A stretch of DNA of 64,000 nt from Bacilliculturomica massiliensis (GTDB lineage: Bacteria; Bacillota; Clostridia; Peptostreptococcales; Anaerovoracaceae). Position 1 is the first letter of the stretch; each line of letters opens with the position of its first letter. The translations under genes were made by a program, and so were the position numbers. A model generated the notes under the pieces. That model saw nothing but the letters and a program-made list of their open reading frames with translations, searched no databases and was not told the DNA's origin. Positions 17,757-27,042 of this stretch are shown one piece after another. The stretch spans positions 40,302 to 104,301 of the forward strand of contig NZ_LR027598.1 in assembly GCF_900605495.1 (NCBI RefSeq), written 5' to 3'.

Positions 17757-19109
17757 ATGATATATGATCTGCTCATTAAAAACGGGAAGGTCTATTTAGA
17801 TGGAGAAATGCGAAAAACAAATCTGTATATAAAAGACGGCGTGATCAGAGAGATCTGCAGGGAGCCTGTCTATGAAGCGGCAAAAGTGATCGATGCAGAG
17901 GGCAGATATGTATTTCCCGGATTTATCGATCCCCATGTTCACTTAAACGATCCGGGCGCGACGAAAAGCGAAGATTTCTACACGGGGACCTGTGGTGCGG
18001 CGGCGGGAGGAGTCACAACCGTCCTGGAGCATCCGCTTACGTTTCCGCTGCCGGATGTACTGACTGCCTACGACGAAAAGAAGAAGATCTGCAAGAAAAA
18101 GGCTGTGACGAATTTCGGACTTTTCGGGGCCTGTTCGCCGGGCAATGAAGAAGAAATGCAGAAGATGATCCACAGTGGTGCCGTTGCATTTAAAGCGTTT
18201 TTAACCTATTCTCCGGAGATACCGAAGCTGAATGACGGGGAAATTCTTGAGAAGATGCGGTTCCTGGCGGATAAGGATATCGTTTTGGTCATCCACTGCG
18301 AGAATGACGATATCGTCAATTACAGCACGGAACACATGAAACGCGCGGGCAGAGTATCGCCGGAGGACTATTCGGACAGCAGGCCGGAAATCGCGGAAAT
18401 AGAAGCTGTTTCACGCATGTGTCTCTTTGCCCGGGAAGCAGGCTGCAAGATAAGCATCGCGCACTGTTCTCTGAGCGGAGCGGTGGAGATCATTGAAAAA
18501 GAAAAGAGGATGGGCTGCAATGTCACAGTTGAGACGTGTCCGCAGTATCTGGTGTTGAACCGCGGGATGATGAATGAAATGGGCGTACTCTCCATCTGCA
18601 ATCCTCCGCTGAGAAAAAGGGAGGAGACAGAGGCCCTTTGGCGATCGGTACTGGCGGGGAAGGTGGATTGGGTCTGCAGCGATCATGCCCCCTATACCGA
18701 AGAGGAAAAAAATCAGGGAGAGGACGATATCTTCCGGACGCCTGCGGGACTGGCCGGAATTGAAACGACCTATCAGATCTTGTTTAGCGAAGGTGTTGTC
18801 AGGAGAGGGATGTCGATTGAGCAGTTCGTCCGGCTTTCAAGCGAGAACGCGGCCAGACGGTATGGGCTCTACCCTCGAAAGGGCGCCCTTGCGGCGGGCA
18901 GCGACGCGGATATCGTGATCTTCGATCCAGCAGCGGAATGGGTGGTGGATCCGGGCCGGCTGAAGCAAAAGCTCCCGTTTACACCGTACGCGGGAATGCG
19001 TATCGTTGGAAAAGTCGTGACAACGATCGTAAATGGGATCGAAGTATACGACGGCAAGGAAATAAGAGCGGAAAGGGGGACGGGGAAATATGTATCACCC
19101 GGCCGGTAG
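17757..19109 (+). CDS. Allantoinase/hydantoinase-like amidohydrolase
   Basis: A 450-residue cyclic amidohydrolase. Metal ligands are visible as GFIDPHVHLND (about 58), the carboxylated-Lys region AFKAFLTYS (about 147), VIHCEND (about 180), SIAHCS (about 236) and CSDHAPYTEEEK (about 310). The family opens hydantoin, dihydropyrimidine or allantoin rings; the overall motif pattern is nearest allantoinase. The gene begins a cluster with a hydantoin/allantoin-type racemase, a ring deaminase, a transporter and an AllC-type amidohydrolase, which supports ureide or hydantoin breakdown. It overlaps the next gene by 20 bp. Confidence 0.88.
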   Translation: MIYDLLIKNGKVYLDGEMRKTNLYIKDGVIREICREPVYEAAKVIDAEGRYVFPGFIDPHVHLNDPGATKSEDFYTGTCGAAAGGVTTVLEHPLTFPLPDVLTAYDEKKKICKKKAVTNFGLFGACSPGNEEEMQKMIHSGAVAFKAFLTYSPEIPKLNDGEILEKMRFLADKDIVLVIHCENDDIVNYSTEHMKRAGRVSPEDYSDSRPEIAEIEAVSRMCLFAREAGCKISIAHCSLSGAVEIIEKEKRMGCNVTVETCPQYLVLNRGMMNEMGVLSICNPPLRKREETEALWRSVLAGKVDWVCSDHAPYTEEEKNQGEDDIFRTPAGLAGIETTYQILFSEGVVRRGMSIEQFVRLSSENAARRYGLYPRKGALAAGSDADIVIFDPAAEWVVDPGRLKQKLPFTPYAGMRIVGKVVTTIVNGIEVYDGKEIRAERGTGKYVSPGR

Positions 19110-19761
19110 TGGTATGAAACTGTTATTCATCAATCCGAATTCGTCAAAAGCAGTGACAGAGCGCATTGCGGAAGCCACAAAGAAATATGAAGATGAGACC
19201 ACCCGGATCGACGTAATTGCCTGTCAGAATTCGCCGGAAGGCATCGTTACCGCAGCGGATGAGCTGACAGCGGGGGTCAACGTGATCCGATTACTGCAGG
19301 AAAAAGAAAAGGAATATGACGGAGCCGTAATAGCCTGCTTCGCCGATCCAGGTCTCAGAGCGGCGCGTGAAAAGATCAAGATCCCTGTAGCGGGCATCTA
19401 CGAGGCCAGCGCCGTATTTGCGAAGCTGCAGGCAAGCCGGTATTCCATCATATCCTCCGGGGACCACAGGGATATAGATCCGTGGGTGCTCATGGCAAGA
19501 AGCAGAGGCGAAGTTGAGAACATCGCTTCGATCAAGTGCCTGAATTCCACGGTGGAGCAGGCGGTCCACGCAGACGAAGAAAAGCTGCTGAGGCTGATCG
19601 GTGCGTGCGTGAAAAAAGACGGAGCGGGCTCCGTGATCCTGGGATGCGCGGCTTTTGCAGGGCAGGGGGACAGGCTTTCCCAGCGGTCCGAAGTCCCTGT
19701 GATCGACGGGATAAAAGAAGCGGTCTTCTTTATTCGGATGATGATCTTATATAGGAAATGA
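19090..19761 (+). CDS. Asp/Glu/hydantoin racemase family protein
   Basis: A 223-residue cofactor-independent racemase. The N-terminus is LLFINPNSSKAVTE. The two catalytic cysteines appear in VIACFADPGLRAARE (about 84) and VILGCAAFAGQG (about 186). Family members racemise hydantoins or allantoin, so that a stereoselective ring-opening enzyme can use both forms. The start at 19090 is preceded by a strong AAGGGGGACGGGG; an alternative ATG at 19114 has a weak site. Overlap with the upstream amidohydrolase shows co-translation. Confidence 0.88.
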   Translation: MYHPAGSGMKLLFINPNSSKAVTERIAEATKKYEDETTRIDVIACQNSPEGIVTAADELTAGVNVIRLLQEKEKEYDGAVIACFADPGLRAAREKIKIPVAGIYEASAVFAKLQASRYSIISSGDHRDIDPWVLMARSRGEVENIASIKCLNSTVEQAVHADEEKLLRLIGACVKKDGAGSVILGCAAFAGQGDRLSQRSEVPVIDGIKEAVFFIRMMILYRK

Positions 19762-19807
19762 TCATTTTTAATTGTATGCGAAGGAGAAAGAAAGAGAGGG
19801 ATCTGGC

Positions 19808-21211
19808 ATGAAAAACAATTACAAATTTATTCGTGGGAAATATGTGCTGCCCATGAACGGGGACAGAGAATTCATACGGGATGGACTGGTCGTCGTTGAG
19901 AATGACCGGATCTGTGACATCGGCAGATATGATGCGCTCATCGATCGGTACAGAGATATGGACGGGGAATGGATGGAGTACGAAGATGGACTTATCATGC
20001 CCGGTCTCGTGAGCAATCACACCCATCTGTATCAGGCGATGATGAAAGGGATCGGCTCTGATCTCTGTCTGGACGATTGGGTGATCAACGTGATTTATCC
20101 CATGGCGCTGGCAATGAAAAAAGAGGATTTCTACGATATCGTCAGATTTAATATTTTAGAGATGATCAGCACAGGGACGACCTGTTTCGCGGATTCTATG
20201 TATCATCATCACAATCTGGACAATATCGACGGAGTTGCGGAAGCGGTGAGGGACATGCATATGCGGGGGATGATCGTTCGGGCCGTGCAAAGCGTCAATT
20301 TTGATGAGAGGATCCCGGATGCGTGCGCGGAACGGGAAATCGAGATCACCAGAGCGGAGTCGATCCGGTGCATCAAACAGTATGATCACACGGAAAACGG
20401 AAGGATCCGGGTGGGGCTGGAAGCGCTGAGCCCATTTGACTGCGACGAGCGGACGATCCGGGAATTATACGGAATCTGTGAGGAATATGACGTTCGGTTC
20501 CAAATGCATGTGGCGGAGGCGATCACGGAACAGGTGAGAATACGAAGCAGCCATAACATGGGTGTGATCGAATATTTGGATAAACTGGGAGTTGTCAGTG
20601 ACAGAACGCTGCTGATCCACAACATCTGGGTCACCCCGTCGGAAATACAGCTCATCGCCCGGAGAAGGGCAAATGTGGCCCATAACCCGGTGTCCAATAT
20701 GATCCTGGCGGACGGGATCGCCCCGATCCCGGAATATCTGGCAAATGGAATCACAGTGGGTCTTGGCGTGGACGGCGCGGCCAGCAACAATAATCAGGAT
20801 ATGTTTGAAACGATGAAGGCCTGCGTTCTTCTGCACAGAGTCAACCGGCTGGACGCGTCTATCATGAAAGCGTACGACGCACTTGAGATGGCAACGATCT
20901 CCAGCGCGAGATCGATCGGCTGGGAGAAAGAGATCGGTTCTCTGGAAGTGGGGAAAAAAGCAGACCTGATCGTGGTCAAAACAAATTCATGCCACATGGG
21001 ACCCCAATTGGACGTGGTGACCAATCTGGTGTTTTCGGGAAACGGCCGGGACGTGGATACGGTCATGATCGACGGCGATATTGTCATGAAAAACAGGGAG
21101 TTTACCATGTTTCATGCAGAGGAAATCGTCAGAAGGGGTAATGAGTGCGCGCTGAAGATCGCGGAGAAAGCGGATGTGTTTAACAGAATAAATAATCTGG
21201 GAAAGAATTGA
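19808..21211 (+). CDS. Amidohydrolase, 8-oxoguanine deaminase / SsnA / TrzN-like ring deaminase
   Basis: A 467-residue metal-dependent deaminase. Motifs are VSNHTHLYQAMMKG (HxH at about 72), FQMHVAEAITEQ, AHNPVSNMILADGIAPI and GLGVDGAASNN, the typical set of the chlorohydrolase/8-oxoguanine deaminase group. It hydrolyses an exocyclic amino group from a purine or triazine-like ring in the cytoplasm. I chose the ATG at 19808 with GAGAGGG seven bases upstream. Its position behind allantoinase-like and racemase genes suggests an N-heterocycle degradation pathway. The real substrate is not evident. Confidence 0.87.
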   Translation: MKNNYKFIRGKYVLPMNGDREFIRDGLVVVENDRICDIGRYDALIDRYRDMDGEWMEYEDGLIMPGLVSNHTHLYQAMMKGIGSDLCLDDWVINVIYPMALAMKKEDFYDIVRFNILEMISTGTTCFADSMYHHHNLDNIDGVAEAVRDMHMRGMIVRAVQSVNFDERIPDACAEREIEITRAESIRCIKQYDHTENGRIRVGLEALSPFDCDERTIRELYGICEEYDVRFQMHVAEAITEQVRIRSSHNMGVIEYLDKLGVVSDRTLLIHNIWVTPSEIQLIARRRANVAHNPVSNMILADGIAPIPEYLANGITVGLGVDGAASNNNQDMFETMKACVLLHRVNRLDASIMKAYDALEMATISSARSIGWEKEIGSLEVGKKADLIVVKTNSCHMGPQLDVVTNLVFSGNGRDVDTVMIDGDIVMKNREFTMFHAEEIVRRGNECALKIAEKADVFNRINNLGKN

Positions 21212-21245
21212 CCCCGCGCATTTCCAGAGGACAGGAGAGTCTGAG

Positions 21246-22295
21246 ATGGTGATCTATCACAATGTATGCAGGGCCGGATGCGTCAGCATACAGAAGCTGC
21301 CGTTCCAGGTCAATTATGATCTGGCAATCATTATGCCCCTGGACGAAGAGGTGTTATATACCACGGTAATGGGCACGCAGCTGCTTAAAAAAGGCGAGAT
21401 CGAGATATTGAATGTCAAGGATCCCGTAAAAATTGAAACCATCGGCGATCGGGGCAGAATTGCTTTTGTCTCCTTTGACAGAACATTCACCGATACGATC
21501 TTCGATCAGATGGAATTCAATATCTACAACTGCAGCAATACCAATTTTTTCGGGGCAAAAGCATGCCCGGAGGATCTCGGAAAGCTGAAAAAGATGTTTG
21601 TGGATTTTATGACCGCCTGTATGGAGGAGCGCGATATTCCCGCCATCGAAGCAGGAGCAAAATCGATAGTGGATATCATCTGCCTGCGCTTTAACATCGT
21701 GGACGAGATCTTCAATACAAAAAGCAGAAAAGACGACTACAACGGTAAAGAGCGATTCAGAAAGATAAACGAATATATTTTCACCCATATATCGGAGAAG
21801 ATCGCATTGAGCGATCTGGCGGCTCACACTTACCTGAGCACCCCATATTTGTCGAGAGAATTTTCAGCGAAGATGGAGCAGACCTACAGCAATATCATCA
21901 ATCTGTATCGAACACTGAATGCGGGGATACAATTATTGGAAACGGACGACTCGCTGACATATATAGCAAATAACAGCGGTTTCTCGTCAACGAAATACTA
22001 CCACACCTATTTTGAAAAATATTATGGGTGTCCCCCGGCAAAGTTTCGCAGCAATAATAAAAACAAAGAGATGCAGATAGAAGAGGAAGAACTCCAGGCA
22101 AGTGAACTTCAACGATTTCTCACGGCGGAGGAAAGCATATCCTCCATTTTCAACAGGCATATCGTGGATTTTGAAGAGGAAGACAGCTTTGAACAGATCG
22201 AGATCATGAATGACAGCGATGAGCGGAAAGGGTACGTCATAAAAATGGTGCTGGGACCAAAGGAGAAAATTATTTTAAAAAAGGAAAAGCTCTGA
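21246..22295 (+). CDS. AraC-family transcriptional regulator
   Basis: A 349-residue regulator. Two helix-turn-helix units occupy about residues 178-275, including LSDLAAHTYLSTPYLSREF and SLTYIANNSGFSSTKYYHTYFEKYYGCPPAKFR. The ~165-residue N-terminal part should bind the inducer. An unusual acidic C-terminal extension of about 75 residues follows the DNA-binding domain. It sits between the ring deaminase and the transporter of the ureide cluster and probably activates it. Confidence 0.9.
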   Translation: MVIYHNVCRAGCVSIQKLPFQVNYDLAIIMPLDEEVLYTTVMGTQLLKKGEIEILNVKDPVKIETIGDRGRIAFVSFDRTFTDTIFDQMEFNIYNCSNTNFFGAKACPEDLGKLKKMFVDFMTACMEERDIPAIEAGAKSIVDIICLRFNIVDEIFNTKSRKDDYNGKERFRKINEYIFTHISEKIALSDLAAHTYLSTPYLSREFSAKMEQTYSNIINLYRTLNAGIQLLETDDSLTYIANNSGFSSTKYYHTYFEKYYGCPPAKFRSNNKNKEMQIEEEELQASELQRFLTAEESISSIFNRHIVDFEEEDSFEQIEIMNDSDERKGYVIKMVLGPKEKIILKKEKL

Positions 22296-22369
22296 CTTGC
22301 GGGAAAGAAAACGGAGTTTTGGTGCGGAGAGCGCGGAGGAAGGATAAGTAAAGTATAAGGAGGAGAAAG

Positions 22370-23707
22370 ATGGAATATGGTTTTCTGAGTATTACACCGT
22401 TAGTTTTGATGATCCTGTTGGCCGTTATCACCAAAAAAGTATTGGAGCCTGCGATCATCAGCACTCTGGCAGCTTTTATCATTTCTGATAAGCTGCAGTT
22501 TTTCGGAGCCTGGGTGGACGGCCTGGAGGCCGAGCTGTCAAACTTCGGATATTATGCTATCGTTTTTGGGGCCATGGGAATCCTGATCCGGCTGCTGATG
22601 AATTCAAAAAGCGTGATCCGGTTTGCGGAAATGTTAGCAAGATTTATTAAAAGCAAGAAGAGCGCGTTGATGGTGACCTGGTTAGCCGGTATTCTGATCT
22701 TCGCGGACGACTACATCAATTCGCTGGGGGTCGGGACCTCCATGAGAACGCTGACGGACCGGTATAAGGTATCCAGAGAGTTTCTCGCCTACGTGGTCAA
22801 TTCCACCGGCGCAGTGGTCTGTACCCTGATCCCCATGTCCACCTGGGGCGTGTTCATGATCTCTCAATTTGAAAAGTATCCGGTCAGCGGCAGTTCCATG
22901 AGAGATTATCTGCATTCCATTCCCTTTATGTTCTATTGCTGGGCCGCGCTGCTGATCGTTCCCCTGTTCATCTTTAAGATCATACCTGTTTTCGGTAAGA
23001 TGAAGAACGCCGAGCTTCGGGCTGAAACGACGGGCCGGGTATTCCCGGATGGATGCGGCCCGATGGAAGAAATGGATGAGAAAGATGGGATCAACAGCAC
23101 CGCTTTGGATTTTATCGTTCCCATGCTGCTTTTCGTCATTTTGGGAATCGTATGGGGCAATCTTCCGAGAGCCATTATCGTGGCGATCCTCGCCTGCGGA
23201 CTGCTGTATATCCCGAGAAAGATCATGACCTTTGAAGAATTCATGCAGGGAGTGATCGGAGGGATCCAGGATATGATCCCGGTGATGACGTTATTGGTAT
23301 TTGTGTTTCTCCTGGGGACTGCCAGCAATGATCTGGGCGCGGCAGACTATATTACCAGCATTCTTGGCCCGCTGATGCACCCTTCGATCCTGCCCTTCGC
23401 CACATTCCTTGGGGTATCCCTTCTGGCAATCGGAACGGGAAGCTTCTGGGGTTCCGCTGCGATCGCTCTGCCCATATTTTTAGAGTTGGGAACCATGTCC
23501 TCCGCAAACCCGTACTTCATTTTCGGAGCGGCGGCTTCCGCCATTACACTGGCCTCCCACATCAGCTTCTGGAATGACGCGGTATTGCTCACCTGCACCG
23601 CCACAGAGATCAGAAGCAGCGATTACTTACAGACGTCGATACCGATGATCTCCCTGCCGCTGGCCATCGCCGCCGCCGGCTATCTGGCCCTTGGATTTAT
23701 AGGTTAA
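22370..23707 (+). CDS. NhaC-family transporter of the ureide cluster
   Basis: A 445-residue polytopic membrane protein (about eleven helices). The NhaC-group signatures are ILIFADDYINSLGVGTSMRTLTD-type around residue 105-127 and the STGAVVCTLIPMSTWG loop. It is placed between the AraC regulator and the AllC-like hydrolase, so import of the ring compound or Na+-coupled exchange with a product is likely. It is only distantly similar to the other two NhaC proteins in this window. SD AGGAGG precedes the start. Confidence 0.82.
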   Translation: MEYGFLSITPLVLMILLAVITKKVLEPAIISTLAAFIISDKLQFFGAWVDGLEAELSNFGYYAIVFGAMGILIRLLMNSKSVIRFAEMLARFIKSKKSALMVTWLAGILIFADDYINSLGVGTSMRTLTDRYKVSREFLAYVVNSTGAVVCTLIPMSTWGVFMISQFEKYPVSGSSMRDYLHSIPFMFYCWAALLIVPLFIFKIIPVFGKMKNAELRAETTGRVFPDGCGPMEEMDEKDGINSTALDFIVPMLLFVILGIVWGNLPRAIIVAILACGLLYIPRKIMTFEEFMQGVIGGIQDMIPVMTLLVFVFLLGTASNDLGAADYITSILGPLMHPSILPFATFLGVSLLAIGTGSFWGSAAIALPIFLELGTMSSANPYFIFGAAASAITLASHISFWNDAVLLTCTATEIRSSDYLQTSIPMISLPLAIAAAGYLALGFIG

Positions 23708-23739
23708 ATGCAATTCAGAAAGTAAAAAGGAAAAAGGCA

Positions 23740-24954
23740 ATGATGGAAACAGAACTGAATTGGCTGCTAAACGCGTTAGAGGAAGCCGGCAAGACCGCCG
23801 TAAAGAAAGACGGGGAATATTGGCGCGCCTCCTACACGGCGGAGGATAAAGCTGTCGTTGAGCTTTTGGCCCAGTATATGAGGGAAGAGGGGATGGAGAT
23901 CTTTTTTGACGCCGTGGGAAATCTGCATGGCGTTCTGGAAGGAAAAAGCAGAGATGTGATCATGGTGGGATCCCACAGAGACACGGTGCGCCACGGCGGG
24001 AAATACGATGGAATGCTGGGGATCCTGGCGGGGATTCGGGCAGCAGGCAGCTTGTACAGACAATTTGGGAGGCCGGAAAAAACGCTGGAGGTCGTTGCCA
24101 TGGCTGAGGAGGAGAGCAGCCGTTTTCCCGCGTCGGATTACCCTGGCAGCTCCAACATTGCGGGAATCATGCCCCGATCCGCTCTGGAGCTCACCGACGC
24201 CGATGGGGTCACACTTGGAGCCGCCATCAAAGAAGCGGGATATCGGGGGGAGCCGCTGGACCGGAAACGGCCGGAGATCAAGCGCTTTATCGAGATGCAC
24301 ATTGAGCAGGGAGGCGTCCTTGAACACGAGGGGAAGCAGATCGGCATTATCAGATCCATCGTGGGTCAGTGGGGCGGAAGGATCGATTTTGTGGGAGAGC
24401 AGAATCATGCCGGAACGACGCCAATGGATTTGAGACGGGACCCCGTACCGGTCATGGCGGATTTTATACGGGATATGTTCTGCCGGATCAAGCCGTATGA
24501 AGGAGATCTGGTGCTGACGATGGGAAAGATCGACGTGTGGCCGGGAAACGCCAATGTTATTCCGCAGAAGGTGTCAGTCACTTACGATCTGCGGTCAGCT
24601 GATTATGATCTGGGGAGAAAGGTATTTGCCGATATGCTGAATTTGCAGGACAAGTATCGTGGTGCAGTCAGAATAGAAGTGACTCCCGCATGGGAGGATA
24701 GACCTACGGATCTGGATCCCCAGGGCATTGAGGAGCTGGAAGCCGTGGCCAGGGAGCTGAACTATCCATATAAGATAATGAACAGCGGAGCTGGCCACGA
24801 TTCTCAGAATATGGCGAAATCCTATCCGACTAACATGATCTTTGTGCCAAGCGTGGGGGGAGTCAGCCATCATGAAAAAGAATACACGAAGCCGGGGGAT
24901 CTGGAAGCGGGCCTTGCCGTCTTGAAAGCTTATCTGAAAAAACTGAGTTGGTAA
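23740..24954 (+). CDS. Zn-dependent N-carbamoyl-amino-acid / allantoate amidohydrolase (M20, AllC-like)
   Basis: A 404-residue binuclear-zinc amidohydrolase of the M20 family. Ligand motifs are GSHRDTVRHGGKYDG, AEEESSRFP, EMHIEQGG and GAGHDSQNMA; HAGTTPMDLRRDP marks the dimerisation/substrate site. Family members hydrolyse the ureido group of allantoate, N-carbamoyl amino acids or beta-ureidopropionate, releasing ammonia and CO2. It follows the ring-opening enzyme, racemase and transporter, and so completes a pathway ring to ureido acid to amino acid. A strong terminator comes after it. Confidence 0.9.
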   Translation: MMETELNWLLNALEEAGKTAVKKDGEYWRASYTAEDKAVVELLAQYMREEGMEIFFDAVGNLHGVLEGKSRDVIMVGSHRDTVRHGGKYDGMLGILAGIRAAGSLYRQFGRPEKTLEVVAMAEEESSRFPASDYPGSSNIAGIMPRSALELTDADGVTLGAAIKEAGYRGEPLDRKRPEIKRFIEMHIEQGGVLEHEGKQIGIIRSIVGQWGGRIDFVGEQNHAGTTPMDLRRDPVPVMADFIRDMFCRIKPYEGDLVLTMGKIDVWPGNANVIPQKVSVTYDLRSADYDLGRKVFADMLNLQDKYRGAVRIEVTPAWEDRPTDLDPQGIEELEAVARELNYPYKIMNSGAGHDSQNMAKSYPTNMIFVPSVGGVSHHEKEYTKPGDLEAGLAVLKAYLKKLSW

Positions 24955-24968
24955 ACTCCCGTCAAAAC

Positions 24969-25012
24969 TTCCCGTCCATATCAGAGGTAATATGGACGGG
25001 AACACTTTTTTT
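24969..25012 (+). terminator. Rho-independent terminator of the ureide cluster
   Basis: TTCCCGTCCATAT (24969-24981) pairs perfectly with ATATGGACGGGAA (24990-25002), followed by CAC and seven T. Confidence 0.9.
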
Positions 25013-25152
25013 GCCGCGTTTTCAGGCAGGCCGCAGCGCAAACCGGGGTCGAAATGGGCCAACCTCAGAACGGGCGGACGGAGACGCTGAAGCGCCGCGG
25101 CCGGCGCTGACAGGGTCCAGATTCCTGGCAGGACGCGTATCTCTGTTTTTGT

Positions 25153-25181
25153 TTTACTTTCCAGCTCCGATTGGGTATACT
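25153..25181 (+). promoter_or_regulatory. Candidate sigma-A promoter of the histidine-phosphatase gene
   Basis: TTTACT (25153-25158), 17-bp spacer, TATACT (25176-25181), about 90 bp before the start codon. Confidence 0.55.
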
Positions 25182-25269
25182 GATTAAGAATGGGCAGCAA
25201 TTTCAGTTTTTGGTCGGCTGGCAGAGCGGTCCCTTACAGGAAAGAGAAGCAGATGAGAGGAACGGATAA

Positions 25270-25977
25270 ATGAGATTGATTTTCGTGAGACACCCTCAGA
25301 CGGAGGGGAATGTAAAGCGTCTGATATACGGCCGCTACGACGCGCAGTATTCGGAGGAAGGGAGGAAGAGCATCCCGGGCATCGTGGAGGCGCTGCGTGA
25401 CGTGAAGTTCGACGCGCTGATCGCAAGTCCCCTTTCGCGCACCCGATACCTGGCGGAAGAGATCGCTGCGGATCACGGACTGACGCCGGAGGCGGTCCGG
25501 TATGACGACAGGATTCTGGAGATGAATTTCGGCGTGCTGGAAGCCATGACCACGAAAGAAGCGAAGGAAAATCAGAAGGAAGTCTACGACGGCCTCATGG
25601 CTGATTACGAGCAGTACGTCATCCCGGAGGGAGAGTCCTGCGTCATGGTATACGAACGCGTGGGCCAGTTTCTGGAGGATATCTACGCGGAGTTTGAGGG
25701 ACGGCCGCAGAAGGAGGAGCTTTCCGCCTGGGAAGAATGGTCCGGCACGGTGAAAGAGAGCCGGGTGAAGGCGGAGACGCGGAGGGAAAAGACCATCGTG
25801 GTAGTCGCACACTCCATGGTGATCCACGTGGCTCTGGCTCATCTGCTGAAGATCGCGCTGCACGAGATCTGGCACATCAAGATAGAGCCGGGCTCTGTGG
25901 TGGATCTGGACTGGAGGTGCGATTTCGCCATGCTTCAGGGACTGGCGGGGCCCTTCAACATTCGGGAAATTAAGTGA
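25270..25977 (+). CDS. Histidine phosphatase superfamily protein
   Basis: A 235-residue phosphoglycerate-mutase-like phosphatase. The N-terminal catalytic motif reads RLIFVRHPQTEGN, with Pro and Gln replacing the usual Gly and Glu of RHGET; the active His is kept. The second His lies in VVVVAHSMVIHV (about 179), and a substrate Arg in SPLSRTRYLAEEI. It removes phosphate from a small cytoplasmic molecule. It is a single gene between two terminators, so its pathway is not indicated. Confidence 0.85.
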   Translation: MRLIFVRHPQTEGNVKRLIYGRYDAQYSEEGRKSIPGIVEALRDVKFDALIASPLSRTRYLAEEIAADHGLTPEAVRYDDRILEMNFGVLEAMTTKEAKENQKEVYDGLMADYEQYVIPEGESCVMVYERVGQFLEDIYAEFEGRPQKEELSAWEEWSGTVKESRVKAETRREKTIVVVAHSMVIHVALAHLLKIALHEIWHIKIEPGSVVDLDWRCDFAMLQGLAGPFNIREIK

Positions 25978-26054
25978 GGTGAAAGCGGGCGGTCTGGGTT
26001 CGTTGATCAGAGCTGGGTCAGATGAAGCCGCCAGGATCGGCGCGAAGAGAATAA

Positions 26055-26107
26055 AACGAGCATACCGGCGCCTGGAAAGCGGGCGATCGGCATGCTCGTT
26101 CTTTTTT
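26055..26107. terminator. Bidirectional terminator between phosphatase and ptb
   Basis: AACGAGCATaCCG (26055-26067) pairs with CGGcATGCTCGTT (26088-26100), with one mismatch. A C plus six T follow on the plus strand and TTTTA on the minus strand, so it serves both convergent genes. Confidence 0.85.
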
Positions 26108-27020
26108 ACAGCTTGGCCAGCAGCACGCCCAGAGCGAGAGAGGCGTACTTGGATCTTGGGTCGCTGGCCCTCGACGGCAGGATGATGGGAGCCTTCGTGC
26201 CCACAACGATCCCGGCGTTCTGGGAGTGCAGCAGATAATTCAGGGATTTGTTCAGAGCGTTGGCGGTCTCTATGGCCGGGGACAGGATGATATCAGCCTG
26301 TCCGCAGACTTCGCTTCTGATGTTTTTCTTCTTCGCGGCTTCCGCGGAGAGGATGTTGTCCATGGCCAGGGGGCCTTCCACCAGGGCGTTTCCGAAGGCG
26401 CCCCGGTCCGCCATCTTGCAGAGACAGGCGGCGTCCACGGTGGCCTGCATCTTGGGATTCAGCACCTCCACGGCGGCCAGCACCGCGGCTTTCGGCGTCT
26501 CAACGCCCAGGGCCCGGGCCACGTCGATGGCGTTGTGCAGGATGTCGGCCTTTTCCGGCAGGGTGGGGGCGATGTTCATACCGCCGTCTGTGCTGATGAG
26601 CAGCCGGTCGAAGCCGGGGATGTCCAGAACTACCAGATGGCTGACGAGCCGTCCGGCGTTCAGACCGCCAGCCTTGTCGAGGGCGGGTTTCAGCAGAGCG
26701 CCGGTGGCGATGGTTCCCTTCATCAGAATGTGGGCGTTTCCGGCGCGGACTGAGTCGATGGCGGCCTGCACCGCCTCCGCCGTATCCTTTACGTCGTTGA
26801 TCTCAAAATTCGCCGGCTTCATGTCCAGCTCCTTCATAAGCGGGAGAATGCGGTCCGCGTCCCCAAAGAGAATGGGCCGGGCCAGGCCGGAATCCCGGGC
26901 GTCCTTTACCGCGTGAAGCGTGTTTTTGTCATAGGGTACGGTTACGGCGATGGCCACGCCCTTTTTTTCCGCCGCAGCGGCGACCAATTCTTCAAAATTG
27001 CGGATCTGTGTCATGTCCAT
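26106..27020 (-). CDS. ptb: Phosphate butyryltransferase-type phosphotransacylase
   Basis: A 304-residue member of the phosphate acetyl/butaryl-transferase family (short Ptb type). The substrate region ILMKGTIATGALLKPALDK, the DGGMNIAPTLPEK motif and the C-terminal GTKAPIILPSRAS are visible. It exchanges CoA for phosphate on an acyl-CoA. It lies directly after buk, and together they convert acyl-CoA to free acid with ATP formation. In this neighbourhood the acyl-CoA may be the arylacetyl- or branched acyl-CoA made by IorAB rather than butyryl-CoA. Confidence 0.9.
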   Translation of the reverse strand: MDMTQIRNFEELVAAAAEKKGVAIAVTVPYDKNTLHAVKDARDSGLARPILFGDADRILPLMKELDMKPANFEINDVKDTAEAVQAAIDSVRAGNAHILMKGTIATGALLKPALDKAGGLNAGRLVSHLVVLDIPGFDRLLISTDGGMNIAPTLPEKADILHNAIDVARALGVETPKAAVLAAVEVLNPKMQATVDAACLCKMADRGAFGNALVEGPLAMDNILSAEAAKKKNIRSEVCGQADIILSPAIETANALNKSLNYLLHSQNAGIVVGTKAPIILPSRASDPRSKYASLALGVLLAKL

Positions 27021-27042
27021 GTTCCTCCTCTTGTTCTCTTAG

